From assembly GCF_000420705.1 (NCBI RefSeq), contig NZ_ATVL01000009.1:1-64000 (forward strand): a stretch of 64,000 bases of DNA, given 5' to 3'. The DNA comes from Hymenobacter norwichensis DSM 15439. Its GTDB lineage: Bacteria; Bacteroidota; Bacteroidia; Cytophagales; Hymenobacteraceae. Position 1 is the first letter of the stretch. Every line of letters begins with the position of its first letter. The notes beneath the pieces were generated by a model. That model saw only the letters and a program-made list of their open reading frames with translations, ran no database searches and had not been told where the DNA came from. Shown piece by piece: positions 1 to 7,178 of this stretch. The position numbers and the translations under genes were made by a program.

Positions 1-3
1 CTA

Positions 4-798
4 GGGAGTGTTAACAGTCGCGTAACCAGAGGACGATTGCGGCAAGATGAACAAAGGCCAGAAAATGCGCATCCAACTTGTCATACCGAGTAGCTACGCG
101 CCGAAACTGCTTGAGGCGGCTGAAGAGTCGCTCCACGGAATGGCGTTGGGCGTAGCGGGCCGCGTCGTAGGCCCGCGGGTGGCGGCGCTTGCGCCGGGGC
201 GGAATCACGGCGTGTATGCCGCGGGCCGCCAGGGCGGCTACGAGCGGGTCGGAATCGTAGCCCCGGTCGGCAAGCAGGTAGGCTGGGGCCAGCCCATCGA
301 GCAGCGGCAAGGCCTGCGGAGCGTCGTGGCGCTGACCGGCTGTCAGGCCCAGGCGCACGGGCCGGCCGCGGGCATCGCTCACCACGTGCAGTTTGGTAGT
401 CAAGCCGCCGCGGCTGCGTCCGAGGGCTTGCGGCCCGTTTTTTTGCGCGCCCCGCTCGCGTGCTGGTGGGCCCGCACGGTAGTCGAGTCGACCAGCAGCG
501 TGTGCAACGCGTCGTCCTGTTGCACGGCCGCCAGCACCCGGGCCCACACGCCCGAAACGGTCCAGCGCTGGAAGCGCGTGTACGTGGTGTGCCAGTTGCC
601 CCATTCGGCCGGCAAGGCCCGCCACCGGCACCCGTTACGGGCTAGCCACAGCACCGCTTCCACAAACCGGCGGTTGTCCTGCCCGCGGCCACCTTTGGTG
701 CCGACTCGCCCTGGCAGCAGCGGCGCAAGCCGCGCCCACTGCACATCGGTCAACAAATAGTCCATGTCCCAAACATAATACCTACTGTTAACACCTCC
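4..798 (-). mobile_element. IS5-family insertion sequence, complete (795 bp)
   Basis: The element is bounded by imperfect terminal inverted repeats, GGGAGTGTTAACAGT at the left and the complement of GGAGGTGTTAACAGT at the right (13 of 15 match). It is flanked on both sides by TA within a reconstructed CTAG target. It carries one transposase split over two frames. Length, IR and frameshift arrangement match IS5-family elements of the IS427 type (family knowledge). Both ends and the whole transposase are present, so the copy may be active. It lies upstream of the GH105 gene and reads away from it. Confidence 0.88.
11..765 (-). CDS. IS5-family transposase made by -1 frameshift
   Basis: DDE transposase that moves the surrounding insertion sequence. 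The upstream frame starts at ATG 765 (MDYLLTDVQWARL) and carries the first catalytic Asp in LLVDSTTV. It would stop at about 400. The downstream frame ends at 11 and carries the second Asp (LLADRGYD) and the Glu region (HSVERLFSRLKQFRR). The frames overlap at a run of seven A on the minus strand (plus-strand T 438-444). Slipping back one base there joins ARKK to NGPQALGRSRGG and gives about 251 residues; the 755-nt span becomes divisible by three only with a -1 shift. This is programmed frameshifting as known for this family, so the gene need not be broken. Alternative: an inactivating indel in the A tract. Confidence 0.85.
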
Positions 799-808
799 TA
801 GTCCGTCA

Positions 809-892
809 TGCAGAGGCGGAGCCGAAGCATCTCGCGTGCTGACGTTGCCAGACCAGACCAAGCGACGCCACGCGAGATGCTCCGCCTCTGCA
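809..892. repeat. REP-like palindromic repeat, copy 1
   Basis: Inverted repeat whose left arm (809-838) contains GCAGAGGCGGAG, CCGAA and GCATCTCGCGTG, and whose right arm (869-892) is its complement without the CCGAA. A loop of about 30 bases separates the arms. The stretch GAAGCATCTCGCGTGCTGAC recurs in the palindrome at 9312-9416, so this is a dispersed family and not a private hairpin. It sits between the insertion sequence and the GH105 gene. Confidence 0.75.
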
Positions 893-1024
893 TTGCGACA
901 TTGACGCAATTAACGGTCAACCCGCACAGTACAGGACAGCTTACGGAAGCAGCCTTCCTTCCTTCAACCCGTTATTCGCAAGCCACCCACCGTGCCTGCG
1001 CTCTTTAATCCACCCACTTCCACC

Positions 1025-2194
1025 ATGCTGAAAATCCCGACAAGCCGTTTGATAAACCAGTATCCACGTTGGAAATCCTTGTTGCTGGGGGCTCTGCTGA
1101 CCACTTCAGTTACGGTAGCCACGCAGGCCCAGAAGATGCCGAAGAAAAAGGCCGTGCTCAAAACCATGCGCCTCACCAACAGCTATTTCATGAAGAAGTG
1201 GCCGGATACAGGCAAGGAAATCGTAACCAACAAAGCGCGCCCTAGCCACATCTGGACCCGCGCCGTGTACTACGAAGGCCTAATGGCTCTCCACGGTATC
1301 GACAAGCAGAAGCAATACTACGACTACGCCGTGGATTGGGGCGAAAAGCACCAATGGGGCCTGAACAACGGCGTTTCCACCCGCAACGCCGACAACCAGT
1401 GCGCGGGCCAAACCTACATTGCCCTCTACGAAATAGACCCCAAGCCCGAGCGCATCCGCGACATCAAGGCCAGCATCGACCTGATGGTAAACAGCCCGAA
1501 GGTGGATGATTGGTGGTGGATTGACGCCCTGCAAATGGCTATGCCCGTGTACGCCAAACTGGGCGTGATGTACAAGGACACCGCCTACTACGAGAAGATG
1601 TACCGCATCTACAACTACTCGAAAACGGTGCACGGCGGCAACGGCCTCTACAACCCGCAAGACCAACTCTGGTGGCGCGACAAAGATTTCGTGCCGCCTT
1701 ATAAGGAGCCCAACGGCGAGGATTGCTATTGGGGCCGCGGCAACGGCTGGGTGGTAGGTGCTATGGTGCGCGTGCTCGAAATCATGCCCAAAGACGCCCC
1801 CCACCGCGCCGAATACGAGCAGATGTATATGAACATGATCAAGGCCCTGCCGCCCCTCCAGCGCCCCGATGGCTACTGGAATGTCAGCCTGCACGACCCT
1901 ACGCATTTCGGTGGTAAAGAAGTAAGCGGCACGTCGTTGTTTATCTACGGTATGGCCTGGGGCATTAACAACGGCCTGCTTGATGCCAAGCAGTACCAGC
2001 CCATCATTGCCAAAGCCTGGAACGCCATGGCCAAGGAGTGCGTGCACCCCGACGGCAAGTTGGGGTACGTGCAAGGCACCGGCAAAGAGCCCAAAGATGG
2101 CCAGCCCGTCAGCTACACCAGCACCCCCGACTTCGAAGACTACGGCCTCGGTTGCTTCCTGCTGGCCGGCAGTGAAATTTACAAGATGAAGTAA
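1025..2194 (+). CDS. GH105 unsaturated rhamnogalacturonyl hydrolase
   Basis: Removes the 4,5-unsaturated galacturonyl residue left at the end of oligosaccharides by pectin lyases, here probably products of the PL11 lyase encoded at 17440. The 389-residue product has a signal peptide (hydrophobic LLLGALLTTSVTVATQAQ near residues 20-37) and then an alpha/alpha-barrel with the family stretches SHIWTRAVYYEGLMAL, RNADNQCAGQTY, WWWIDALQMAMP and CYWGRGNGWVVGAM. The Asp in WWWIDALQ is a candidate catalytic acid. The ATG at 1025 was chosen over the GTG at 992 because it gives a clean signal peptide. It is followed by a strong hairpin and then the GH106 gene. A second GH105 is at 21425. Exact substrate length is not shown by sequence. 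Confidence 0.87.
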   Translation: MLKIPTSRLINQYPRWKSLLLGALLTTSVTVATQAQKMPKKKAVLKTMRLTNSYFMKKWPDTGKEIVTNKARPSHIWTRAVYYEGLMALHGIDKQKQYYDYAVDWGEKHQWGLNNGVSTRNADNQCAGQTYIALYEIDPKPERIRDIKASIDLMVNSPKVDDWWWIDALQMAMPVYAKLGVMYKDTAYYEKMYRIYNYSKTVHGGNGLYNPQDQLWWRDKDFVPPYKEPNGEDCYWGRGNGWVVGAMVRVLEIMPKDAPHRAEYEQMYMNMIKALPPLQRPDGYWNVSLHDPTHFGGKEVSGTSLFIYGMAWGINNGLLDAKQYQPIIAKAWNAMAKECVHPDGKLGYVQGTGKEPKDGQPVSYTSTPDFEDYGLGCFLLAGSEIYKMK

Positions 2195-2197
2195 ACC

Positions 2198-2235
2198 AGC
2201 AATGAGAGACGCAAATTATTGCGTCTCTCATTGCT
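2198..2235 (+). terminator. Perfect 17-bp stem hairpin after GH105
   Basis: Arms 2198-2214 and 2219-2235 are perfect complements around a four-base loop, three bases after the GH105 stop codon. There is no clear T tract, so it may stabilise the 3' end of the mRNA instead of terminating. Confidence 0.6.
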
Positions 2236-2248
2236 GATACTAGATCTG

Positions 2249-2403
2249 GAAAGCTAGTTCCCCTCCTTTTTTGAGGAGGGGTTAGGGGTGGTAAAATCGT
2301 TGAACGACCCGCCAGAATCTAATTAGCCCTAACCTTCTAGCTCTAGCAAACCACCCCGGCCTGCGGCCACCCCTCCTTTCAACAAGGCGGGAAACTAGCT
2401 TTC
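2249..2403. repeat. Long imperfect inverted repeat
   Basis: Left arm 2249-2292 (GAAAGCTAGTTCCCCTCC then GAGGAGGGGTTAGGGGTGGT) pairs imperfectly with right arm 2350-2403 (ACCACCCCGGCC then CCCCTCC, GGGAAACTAGCTTTC). The two arms have diverged internally, as expected of an old MITE-like element. It fills almost the whole GH105-GH106 gap. Confidence 0.6.
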
Positions 2404-2437
2404 TAGCTTACAAGCACCCCACTTGCCTTTCTGACTT

Positions 2438-5302
2438 ATGAAAACTCCCCTCGCGCTTTCCCTGCTTTTCGCCGCTGCCCTCACCCAAAACACTGCTCAG
2501 GCGCAGGCGCCGAAGTGGCCGGAAATCACGCAGCAAACCAAACCCTGGACGCGCTGGTGGTGGGAGGGCAGCGCCGTGAACAAGCCGGACCTCACGCGCC
2601 TGCTCACTCAGTACCAGCAGGCCGGCTTAGGCGGCGTGGAAATTACCACGATTTACGGCGTGAAGGGTGCCGAAGACCAGTTCATCAACTTCCTGGAACC
2701 GAAGTGGATGGATATGCTCACGCACACGCTCACCGAGGCGGGCCGCTTGGGCATGGGCGTGGATATGGCGCAGGCTTCGGGTTGGCCTTTTGGTGGGCCC
2801 TGGGTGACGTCGGAAGACGCCTGTAAGTACGTGGCCTCTCAGACCTACTCGGTGAAAGGCGGCGAGCAGCTGAAAGAGCCGGTGCGCTTCATTCAGCAGC
2901 CGCTGCTGCGCATGATTGGCCCGCGGGTTGACATTAAGCAGCTAGTCGAGCCGATTGCCAAGAATCCCGATTTGCAGCTCCGCGCCTTCGACCAGGTGCG
3001 CTTCGAGAAGCCGCTGCCGTTGCAGACGCTCATGGCGTATTCTGATAAAGGTGCGGTGCTGGATTTGACCAGTAAAGTAGCCGCTGATGGCAAGCTGAAC
3101 TGGACTGCGCCGGCCGGCAACTGGACCCTCTACGGCGTGTTCCAAGGCTGGCACGGCAAGATGGTGGAGCGCGCCGGCCCCGGCGGCGAAGGCGACGTAA
3201 TCGACCACTTCTCGAAAACTGCTACCGACAACTACCTGCGCCACTTCGACCAAGCCTTCAAAGGCCGCGACGTGAAGCCCATCCGCGCCTTCTTCAACGA
3301 CTCCTATGAGGTAGATGACGCGCAGGGCGAGGGCAACTGGACGCCCCAGCTGTTTGCCGAGTTCCAGAAGCGCCGCTCCTACGATTTGCGTCAGCACCTG
3401 CCCGCGCTGTTCGGCAAGGCGTCCGACGACGAAAACAAGCGTGTGCTATCCGATTACCGGGAAACCATATCGGAGCTGCTGCTCGAAAACTACACCAAAA
3501 CCTGGGCCACCTGGGCCAAAACCCACGATGCGCTGATCCGCAACCAGGCTCACGGCTCGCCAGCCAACATCCTGGACCTTTACGCCGCCACCGACATTCC
3601 GGAGACGGAAGGAGAGAATTTGGTGCGCATCAAGTTTGCTTCGTCGGCGGCGCACGTTACGGGCAAGCCGCTCACCTCAGCCGAGTCGGCCACTTGGGAA
3701 AACGACCATTTCCTGTCCAAGCTCTCGGACGTGAAAAAGGCCATGGACCGGATGCTGCTCGGCGGCGTCAATCACACGTTCTACCACGGCACCAACTATT
3801 CGCCGCAGGCCGCTGCGTGGCCCGGCTGGATATTCTACGCCGCCGTGCACTTCAACCCCAACAACACATTCTGGACCGATTTCGGCCAGCTCAACAAGTA
3901 CGTAGCCCGCTGCCAGTCATTCATGCAAGCCGGCAAACCCGCCAACGACGTGCTGGTGTACCTGCCCATCTACGACTCCTACGTGCGGCCCGGCAAGGTG
4001 ATGTTGCAGCACTTTGATGGCATCGAGCACGGCTTCAAAGGCCTGCCTGTAGAAGACGCCAGCCAGGTGCTGCTCAAGCGCGGCTACGGCTTCGACTATA
4101 TTTCCGACAAGCAGCTGCTGGGGGTGAAAGCCGCGGGCAACACCCTGCAAACCGGTGGCACCAGCTACCGCACCATCCTGGTGCCCGATGCCAGCCTGAT
4201 GCCGCTGCCCACCTTGCAACAACTCGTGAAACTGGCCGAAGGCGGCGCCACCATCGTCATGGAGAACAAGCTGCCCGCCGACGTGCCCGGCCTCGGCAGC
4301 CTCGACAGCCGCCGCGGTGCCTTCCGCAAACTGCTGGCCCAAATCAAGCTGACAGCCAGTAAGCAAGCCGGCGTACAGCAAGCCACGGTGGGTAAGGGCC
4401 GCATTCTAGTGGGCAAAGACGTAGACCAGTTGCTTGCGCAAGCTGGCCTGAAGCGCGAGAAAATGGTGGATACCGGCCTGGAGTTTGAGCGCCGCCGCCA
4501 CGCCAAGGGTCACTACTACTTTGTAGCTAACTGGGGCGACAAGGCCATGAATGGCTGGCTGCCGCTGCAAACTGCTGCCAAATCGGTGGCGCTCTACAAC
4601 CCCATGACCGAAAAGTTCGGCATGGCTTCTACGCGCACGGCCGCAGGCGGCATGCCAGAGGTATACGTACAGCTGGCCCCCGGCGAGTCGTGCATTCTGG
4701 AAACCAACGAAACTGGTGCCACTGGCCCAGCTTACGCTTACGTGAAACCGGCCGGCGCACCGCAGCCCATCAATGGCACTTGGAACGTCCAGTTCGTGTC
4801 GGGTGGGCCAACCTTGCCCGCACCCATCAAGACCACCAAGCTGGACTCCTGGACCACGCTAGCGGGTGAGGCTGGGCAGAAATTCTCGGGTACGGCCACC
4901 TATACCACTACTTTCCCAACCCCGCAGGGTACGAATGCTGGCTACCTGCTCGATTTGGGCCGTGTAGCGCAGAGTGCCCGCGTGCAACTCAACGGCAAGG
5001 AACTGGGCACGCTCATCGGGCCGGTGTACCAGGTGTTCGTGCCGAAAGAGCAGCTGCAAGCAACCAACAGCCTGACCGTTACGGTCAGCAACGGCATGGC
5101 CAACCGCATCATCGACATGGACAAGAACCACGTTGAGTACCGCAAATTCTACAACGTGAACGTGGCCGCCAAGCTCAAGGAAAACCGCAACGAGCAGGGC
5201 TTGTTCACCGCCGAAAAATGGACGCCACAGGAATCGGGTTTGCTAGGCCCTGTTACCCTGACGCCTACTGCTTCGGCTTCTCAACCAGCCAAGGTGCAGT
5301 AG
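2438..5302 (+). CDS. GH106 alpha-L-rhamnosidase
   Basis: Releases L-rhamnose from the non-reducing end of rhamnogalacturonan fragments or rhamnosylated side chains. The 954-residue product starts with a signal peptide (MKTPLALSLLFAAALTQNTAQAQ). GH106 signatures follow: TRWWWEGSAVNKPDLTRLL, GLGGVEITTIYG, GMGVDMAQASGWPFGGPWV, and later FFNDSYEVDDAQGEGNW and GGVNHTFYHGTNYSP. The C-terminal 170 residues (from about GTWNVQFVSGG) look like the beta-sandwich seen at the end of this family. Length is in the usual range of about 900-1100. It is followed after 56 bp by rhaM, so released rhamnose and its anomer conversion are co-encoded. The GH106 assignment is firm; the natural linkage is inferred from the pectin cluster. 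Confidence 0.92.
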   Translation: MKTPLALSLLFAAALTQNTAQAQAPKWPEITQQTKPWTRWWWEGSAVNKPDLTRLLTQYQQAGLGGVEITTIYGVKGAEDQFINFLEPKWMDMLTHTLTEAGRLGMGVDMAQASGWPFGGPWVTSEDACKYVASQTYSVKGGEQLKEPVRFIQQPLLRMIGPRVDIKQLVEPIAKNPDLQLRAFDQVRFEKPLPLQTLMAYSDKGAVLDLTSKVAADGKLNWTAPAGNWTLYGVFQGWHGKMVERAGPGGEGDVIDHFSKTATDNYLRHFDQAFKGRDVKPIRAFFNDSYEVDDAQGEGNWTPQLFAEFQKRRSYDLRQHLPALFGKASDDENKRVLSDYRETISELLLENYTKTWATWAKTHDALIRNQAHGSPANILDLYAATDIPETEGENLVRIKFASSAAHVTGKPLTSAESATWENDHFLSKLSDVKKAMDRMLLGGVNHTFYHGTNYSPQAAAWPGWIFYAAVHFNPNNTFWTDFGQLNKYVARCQSFMQAGKPANDVLVYLPIYDSYVRPGKVMLQHFDGIEHGFKGLPVEDASQVLLKRGYGFDYISDKQLLGVKAAGNTLQTGGTSYRTILVPDASLMPLPTLQQLVKLAEGGATIVMENKLPADVPGLGSLDSRRGAFRKLLAQIKLTASKQAGVQQATVGKGRILVGKDVDQLLAQAGLKREKMVDTGLEFERRRHAKGHYYFVANWGDKAMNGWLPLQTAAKSVALYNPMTEKFGMASTRTAAGGMPEVYVQLAPGESCILETNETGATGPAYAYVKPAGAPQPINGTWNVQFVSGGPTLPAPIKTTKLDSWTTLAGEAGQKFSGTATYTTTFPTPQGTNAGYLLDLGRVAQSARVQLNGKELGTLIGPVYQVFVPKEQLQATNSLTVTVSNGMANRIIDMDKNHVEYRKFYNVNVAAKLKENRNEQGLFTAEKWTPQESGLLGPVTLTPTASASQPAKVQ

Positions 5303-5358
5303 AAAAGCCTGACCGTTTAGGAAATCAACGAAACCATTCCGTCAACCATATCCAAGCA

Positions 5359-5673
5359 ATGGAAGAAATAGCCTTCACCATGCAACTCAAGCCGGGCAAC
5401 GTGGCTGAATACGAGCGTCGGCACAACGAAATCTGGCCGGAACTGACCGAGGCCCTGCAAGTAGCCGGCATCCGCGACTATTCCATCTACCTCGATTCGG
5501 CTAGCGGCACCCTGTTCGCGGTTCAGAAACGCACACCCAACCACACCGCCGACCAGCTGCCGACGCTACCCATCATGCAACGTTGGTGGGCCTACATGGC
5601 CGATTTGATGGAAACAAACCCCGATAACTCTCCGGTGGTGAAACCGTTGGAGCGTCTGTTTCATCAGGCGTAG
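5359..5673 (+). CDS. rhaM: L-rhamnose mutarotase
   Basis: Interconverts alpha and beta anomers of L-rhamnose so that the isomerase receives its preferred form; cytoplasmic. The product is 104 residues, the usual length, and carries family stretches at the start (AFTMQLKPGNVAEYERRHNEIWPEL), IRDYSIYLD and MQRWWAYMADLMETNPDNSPV. The open frame reaches back to 5218 inside the GH106 gene, but ATG 5359 (MEEIAFTMQL) matches the family start. A strong hairpin terminator follows. Probably cotranscribed with the GH106 gene. Confidence 0.94.
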   Translation: MEEIAFTMQLKPGNVAEYERRHNEIWPELTEALQVAGIRDYSIYLDSASGTLFAVQKRTPNHTADQLPTLPIMQRWWAYMADLMETNPDNSPVVKPLERLFHQA

Positions 5674-5694
5674 AAAGCAGTAGTAGCATATTAT

Positions 5695-5740
5695 AACAGA
5701 AGAGGCCCATGGCACTTAGCGCCATGGGCCTCTTCTGTTT
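5695..5740 (+). terminator. Hairpin terminator after rhaM
   Basis: Arms 5695-5713 and 5721-5739 form a perfect 19-bp stem around a seven-base loop, followed by a short T run. It closes the GH105-GH106-rhaM unit. Confidence 0.8.
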
Positions 5741-5839
5741 GTCAACGAAATAGTGAGTACTAACTTTTTTTTAGATATCAGGAGGGTGCGGGAGGGTTGT
5801 ATAGTGGAGTTTTGGCAGCTTTGAATGTGAGTGAAGTTT

Positions 5840-5922
5840 CTTTCAACTGACGCGTGGCAGAACCGGGCATTGCGGCCGTGGGAATCCGTCTTACCCTACC
5901 CTGCCACGCGTTAAGTTGAAAG
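5840..5922. repeat. Inverted repeat with 40-bp spacer
   Basis: CTTTCAACTGACGCGTGGCA at 5840 and the complement of CTTTCAACTTAACGCGTGGC (5901-5922) are near-identical arms of about 21 bases. It lies in the 830-bp stretch between rhaM and lutC that lacks an intact gene. The role is unknown. Confidence 0.55.
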
Positions 5923-5962
5923 TTGTAGCCCGAAGATTTGCATTCCCGACCGACTGCACCCA

Positions 5963-6284
5963 TTGCCTAATGAACCGCTCTTGCTGTTTTTGTTGCTTGC
6001 TTGGCTAAGCTCGTTCACGGACCCAGCACAATCCGCTACCGCCGTTGTTGGCCCTGTCTGGGCAAGCAAGCCGGCGCTAAAACCACCCCTTCCAGCAACC
6101 CATTTTCTCAATCAATACATACAGCATCATTGACAACGGCAAAACGCTGAATATTAAGCGTAGTTGAAACGCAAGTGCTGCTGTAAAAAGCTATAGTATC
6201 AACTACAAAAGCACTCAACATCAGGCCAACAGCCAAAAAATAACAGCCGTGCAAAACAGCGCCGGCACCAAGTTTTTAGAGTGA
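5963..6284 (+). pseudogene. Possible remnant of a small secreted protein gene
   Basis: From TTG 5963 one frame encodes 56 residues with a signal-peptide-like core (EPLLLFLLLAWLSSFTDPAQ) and stops at 6131-6133. Another frame over the same region and beyond continues as protein-like sequence (YSIIDNGKTLNIK, then a stop, then SYSINYKSTQHQ ... SAGTKFLE) up to a stop at 6282-6284, followed by a hairpin. The pattern YSI-x-DNGKTLNI resembles short secreted proteins of Bacteroidota from memory. I read this as one gene broken by at least one frameshift and one stop. It could also be chance. Confidence 0.32.
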
Positions 6285-6300
6285 AGAAAAGTGAGTTGGA

Positions 6301-6332
6301 GAAGCTACTTCCGTTTGGGGGTAGCTTCTTTG
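6301..6332 (+). terminator. Weak hairpin after the gene remnant
   Basis: GAAGCTAC (6301-6308) and GTAGCTTC (6321-6328) pair, followed by TTTGG. The position just after the broken ORF at 5963-6284 suggests it was that gene's terminator. Confidence 0.4.
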
Positions 6333-6423
6333 GTATGCGTTGGGTGCTAAAGCATAATCCGTTTCGCGTAACTCATCGAACAACGCGAATTAGAGTATTA
6401 GCTAAACGCCCGGCTGAGGGTTT

Positions 6424-6498
6424 GTGAACAGCAAAATATAATGGGGCCTCATTCCATGACAAACTTGGAATGAGGCCCCATTATATTTTGCTGTTCAC
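6424..6498. terminator. Perfect 32-bp stem hairpin downstream of lutC
   Basis: Arms 6424-6455 and 6467-6498 are perfect complements around an 11-base loop. The right arm ends five bases from the lutC stop codon (6504-6506). This is the expected 3' end of the rhaI-rhaB-lutABC transcript. The stem is far longer than an ordinary intrinsic terminator. Confidence 0.75.
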
Positions 6499-6503
6499 GC
6501 CGC

Positions 6504-7163
6504 CTAATACAGCAGCACTATCAAGCTGCGCGCTCCGTGCGCCCCAATCACCAACGACTGCTCGATGTCAGCCGTTTTGGAAGGACCGGCCACGAAAGCG
6601 CCGTAGCCGCCCGTAGAGGGTAGCTGCGCGTAGGCTTGGTGCATGGTGGCCACGATACGCTTGTGGTCGAGCACCAGCACTAAATGCTGCGTGATGGTGG
6701 GCAGGGCGCGGTGCATCATGTTCGCTTCGGGCAGCCAGATAGCGCCGTTTTCCGCCACGCCGATTTCACCGGGCAGCACTGCCAAATCCACATCGGCCAG
6801 CACTTCGGTGGTCGTGAGGGCATCAACAGGGAGCGTACCGGGGAAAAGGGGAGAGGCCGAAATGCGGGAGTCGGGAAACAGCTGCGTTAGTACCTGCTGT
6901 AGTTGCTCAGGCCCTTCCAGCCATATCACTTGGCCCCCAATGCTGGTCAGAACTTCCGTAAACCGTTCGGCCGACGCATCGCCTTCAAAACTAGGGACGG
7001 TGGGCAGCAGGGTTTCCTCTGGTTTGTTGGCGCGGGCAGCGGCCAGAATTTTCTCGCGTGAACTACTCAAGGGCGATAGTGAAATTGTGAAGTGGTGAAA
7101 TGGTGGACTGGTGAGTTTGATGTTCGGTTTGCGCCACTTGTGCAGAGTGAACATCAAACTCAC
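6504..7163 (-). CDS. lutC: LutC/YkgG-type LUD-domain protein (L-lactate utilisation)
   Basis: Third component of the LutABC system that oxidises L-lactate to pyruvate in the cytoplasm. Here the lactate would come from L-lactaldehyde made during rhamnose breakdown. The LUD domain is visible from about SSREKILAAARANKP, through TTTEVLADVDLAVLPGEIGVAENGAIWLPE to GGYGAFVAGPSKTADIEQSLVIGAHGARSLIVLLY. The start is uncertain: the frame opens at GTG 7163 or ATG 7154, but those first 30 codons run through the palindrome at 7101-7173. Family proteins begin near SSREKIL, where TTG 7070 is a candidate start. Last gene of the operon before a long hairpin. Confidence 0.85.
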   Translation of the reverse strand: MSLMFTLHKWRKPNIKLTSPPFHHFTISLSPLSSSREKILAAARANKPEETLLPTVPSFEGDASAERFTEVLTSIGGQVIWLEGPEQLQQVLTQLFPDSRISASPLFPGTLPVDALTTTEVLADVDLAVLPGEIGVAENGAIWLPEANMMHRALPTITQHLVLVLDHKRIVATMHQAYAQLPSTGGYGAFVAGPSKTADIEQSLVIGAHGARSLIVLLY

Positions 7164-7173
7164 CAGTCCACCA
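7101..7173. repeat. 25-bp palindrome between lutB and lutC
   Basis: Arms 7101-7125 and 7149-7173 are perfect complements (TGGTGGACTGGTGAGTTTGA and on). Flanking GTGAAAT-type repeats extend the symmetry into the lutB stop codon (7179-7181). It probably inserted between the two genes and may have altered the lutC start. Confidence 0.7.
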
Positions 7174-7178
7174 TCTCA

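Noticed and set aside
11..765. Transposase as a dead pseudogene
   Set aside because: The only break is at a seven-A slippery tract where -1 frameshifting is normal for the family, and both ends and catalytic residues are intact.
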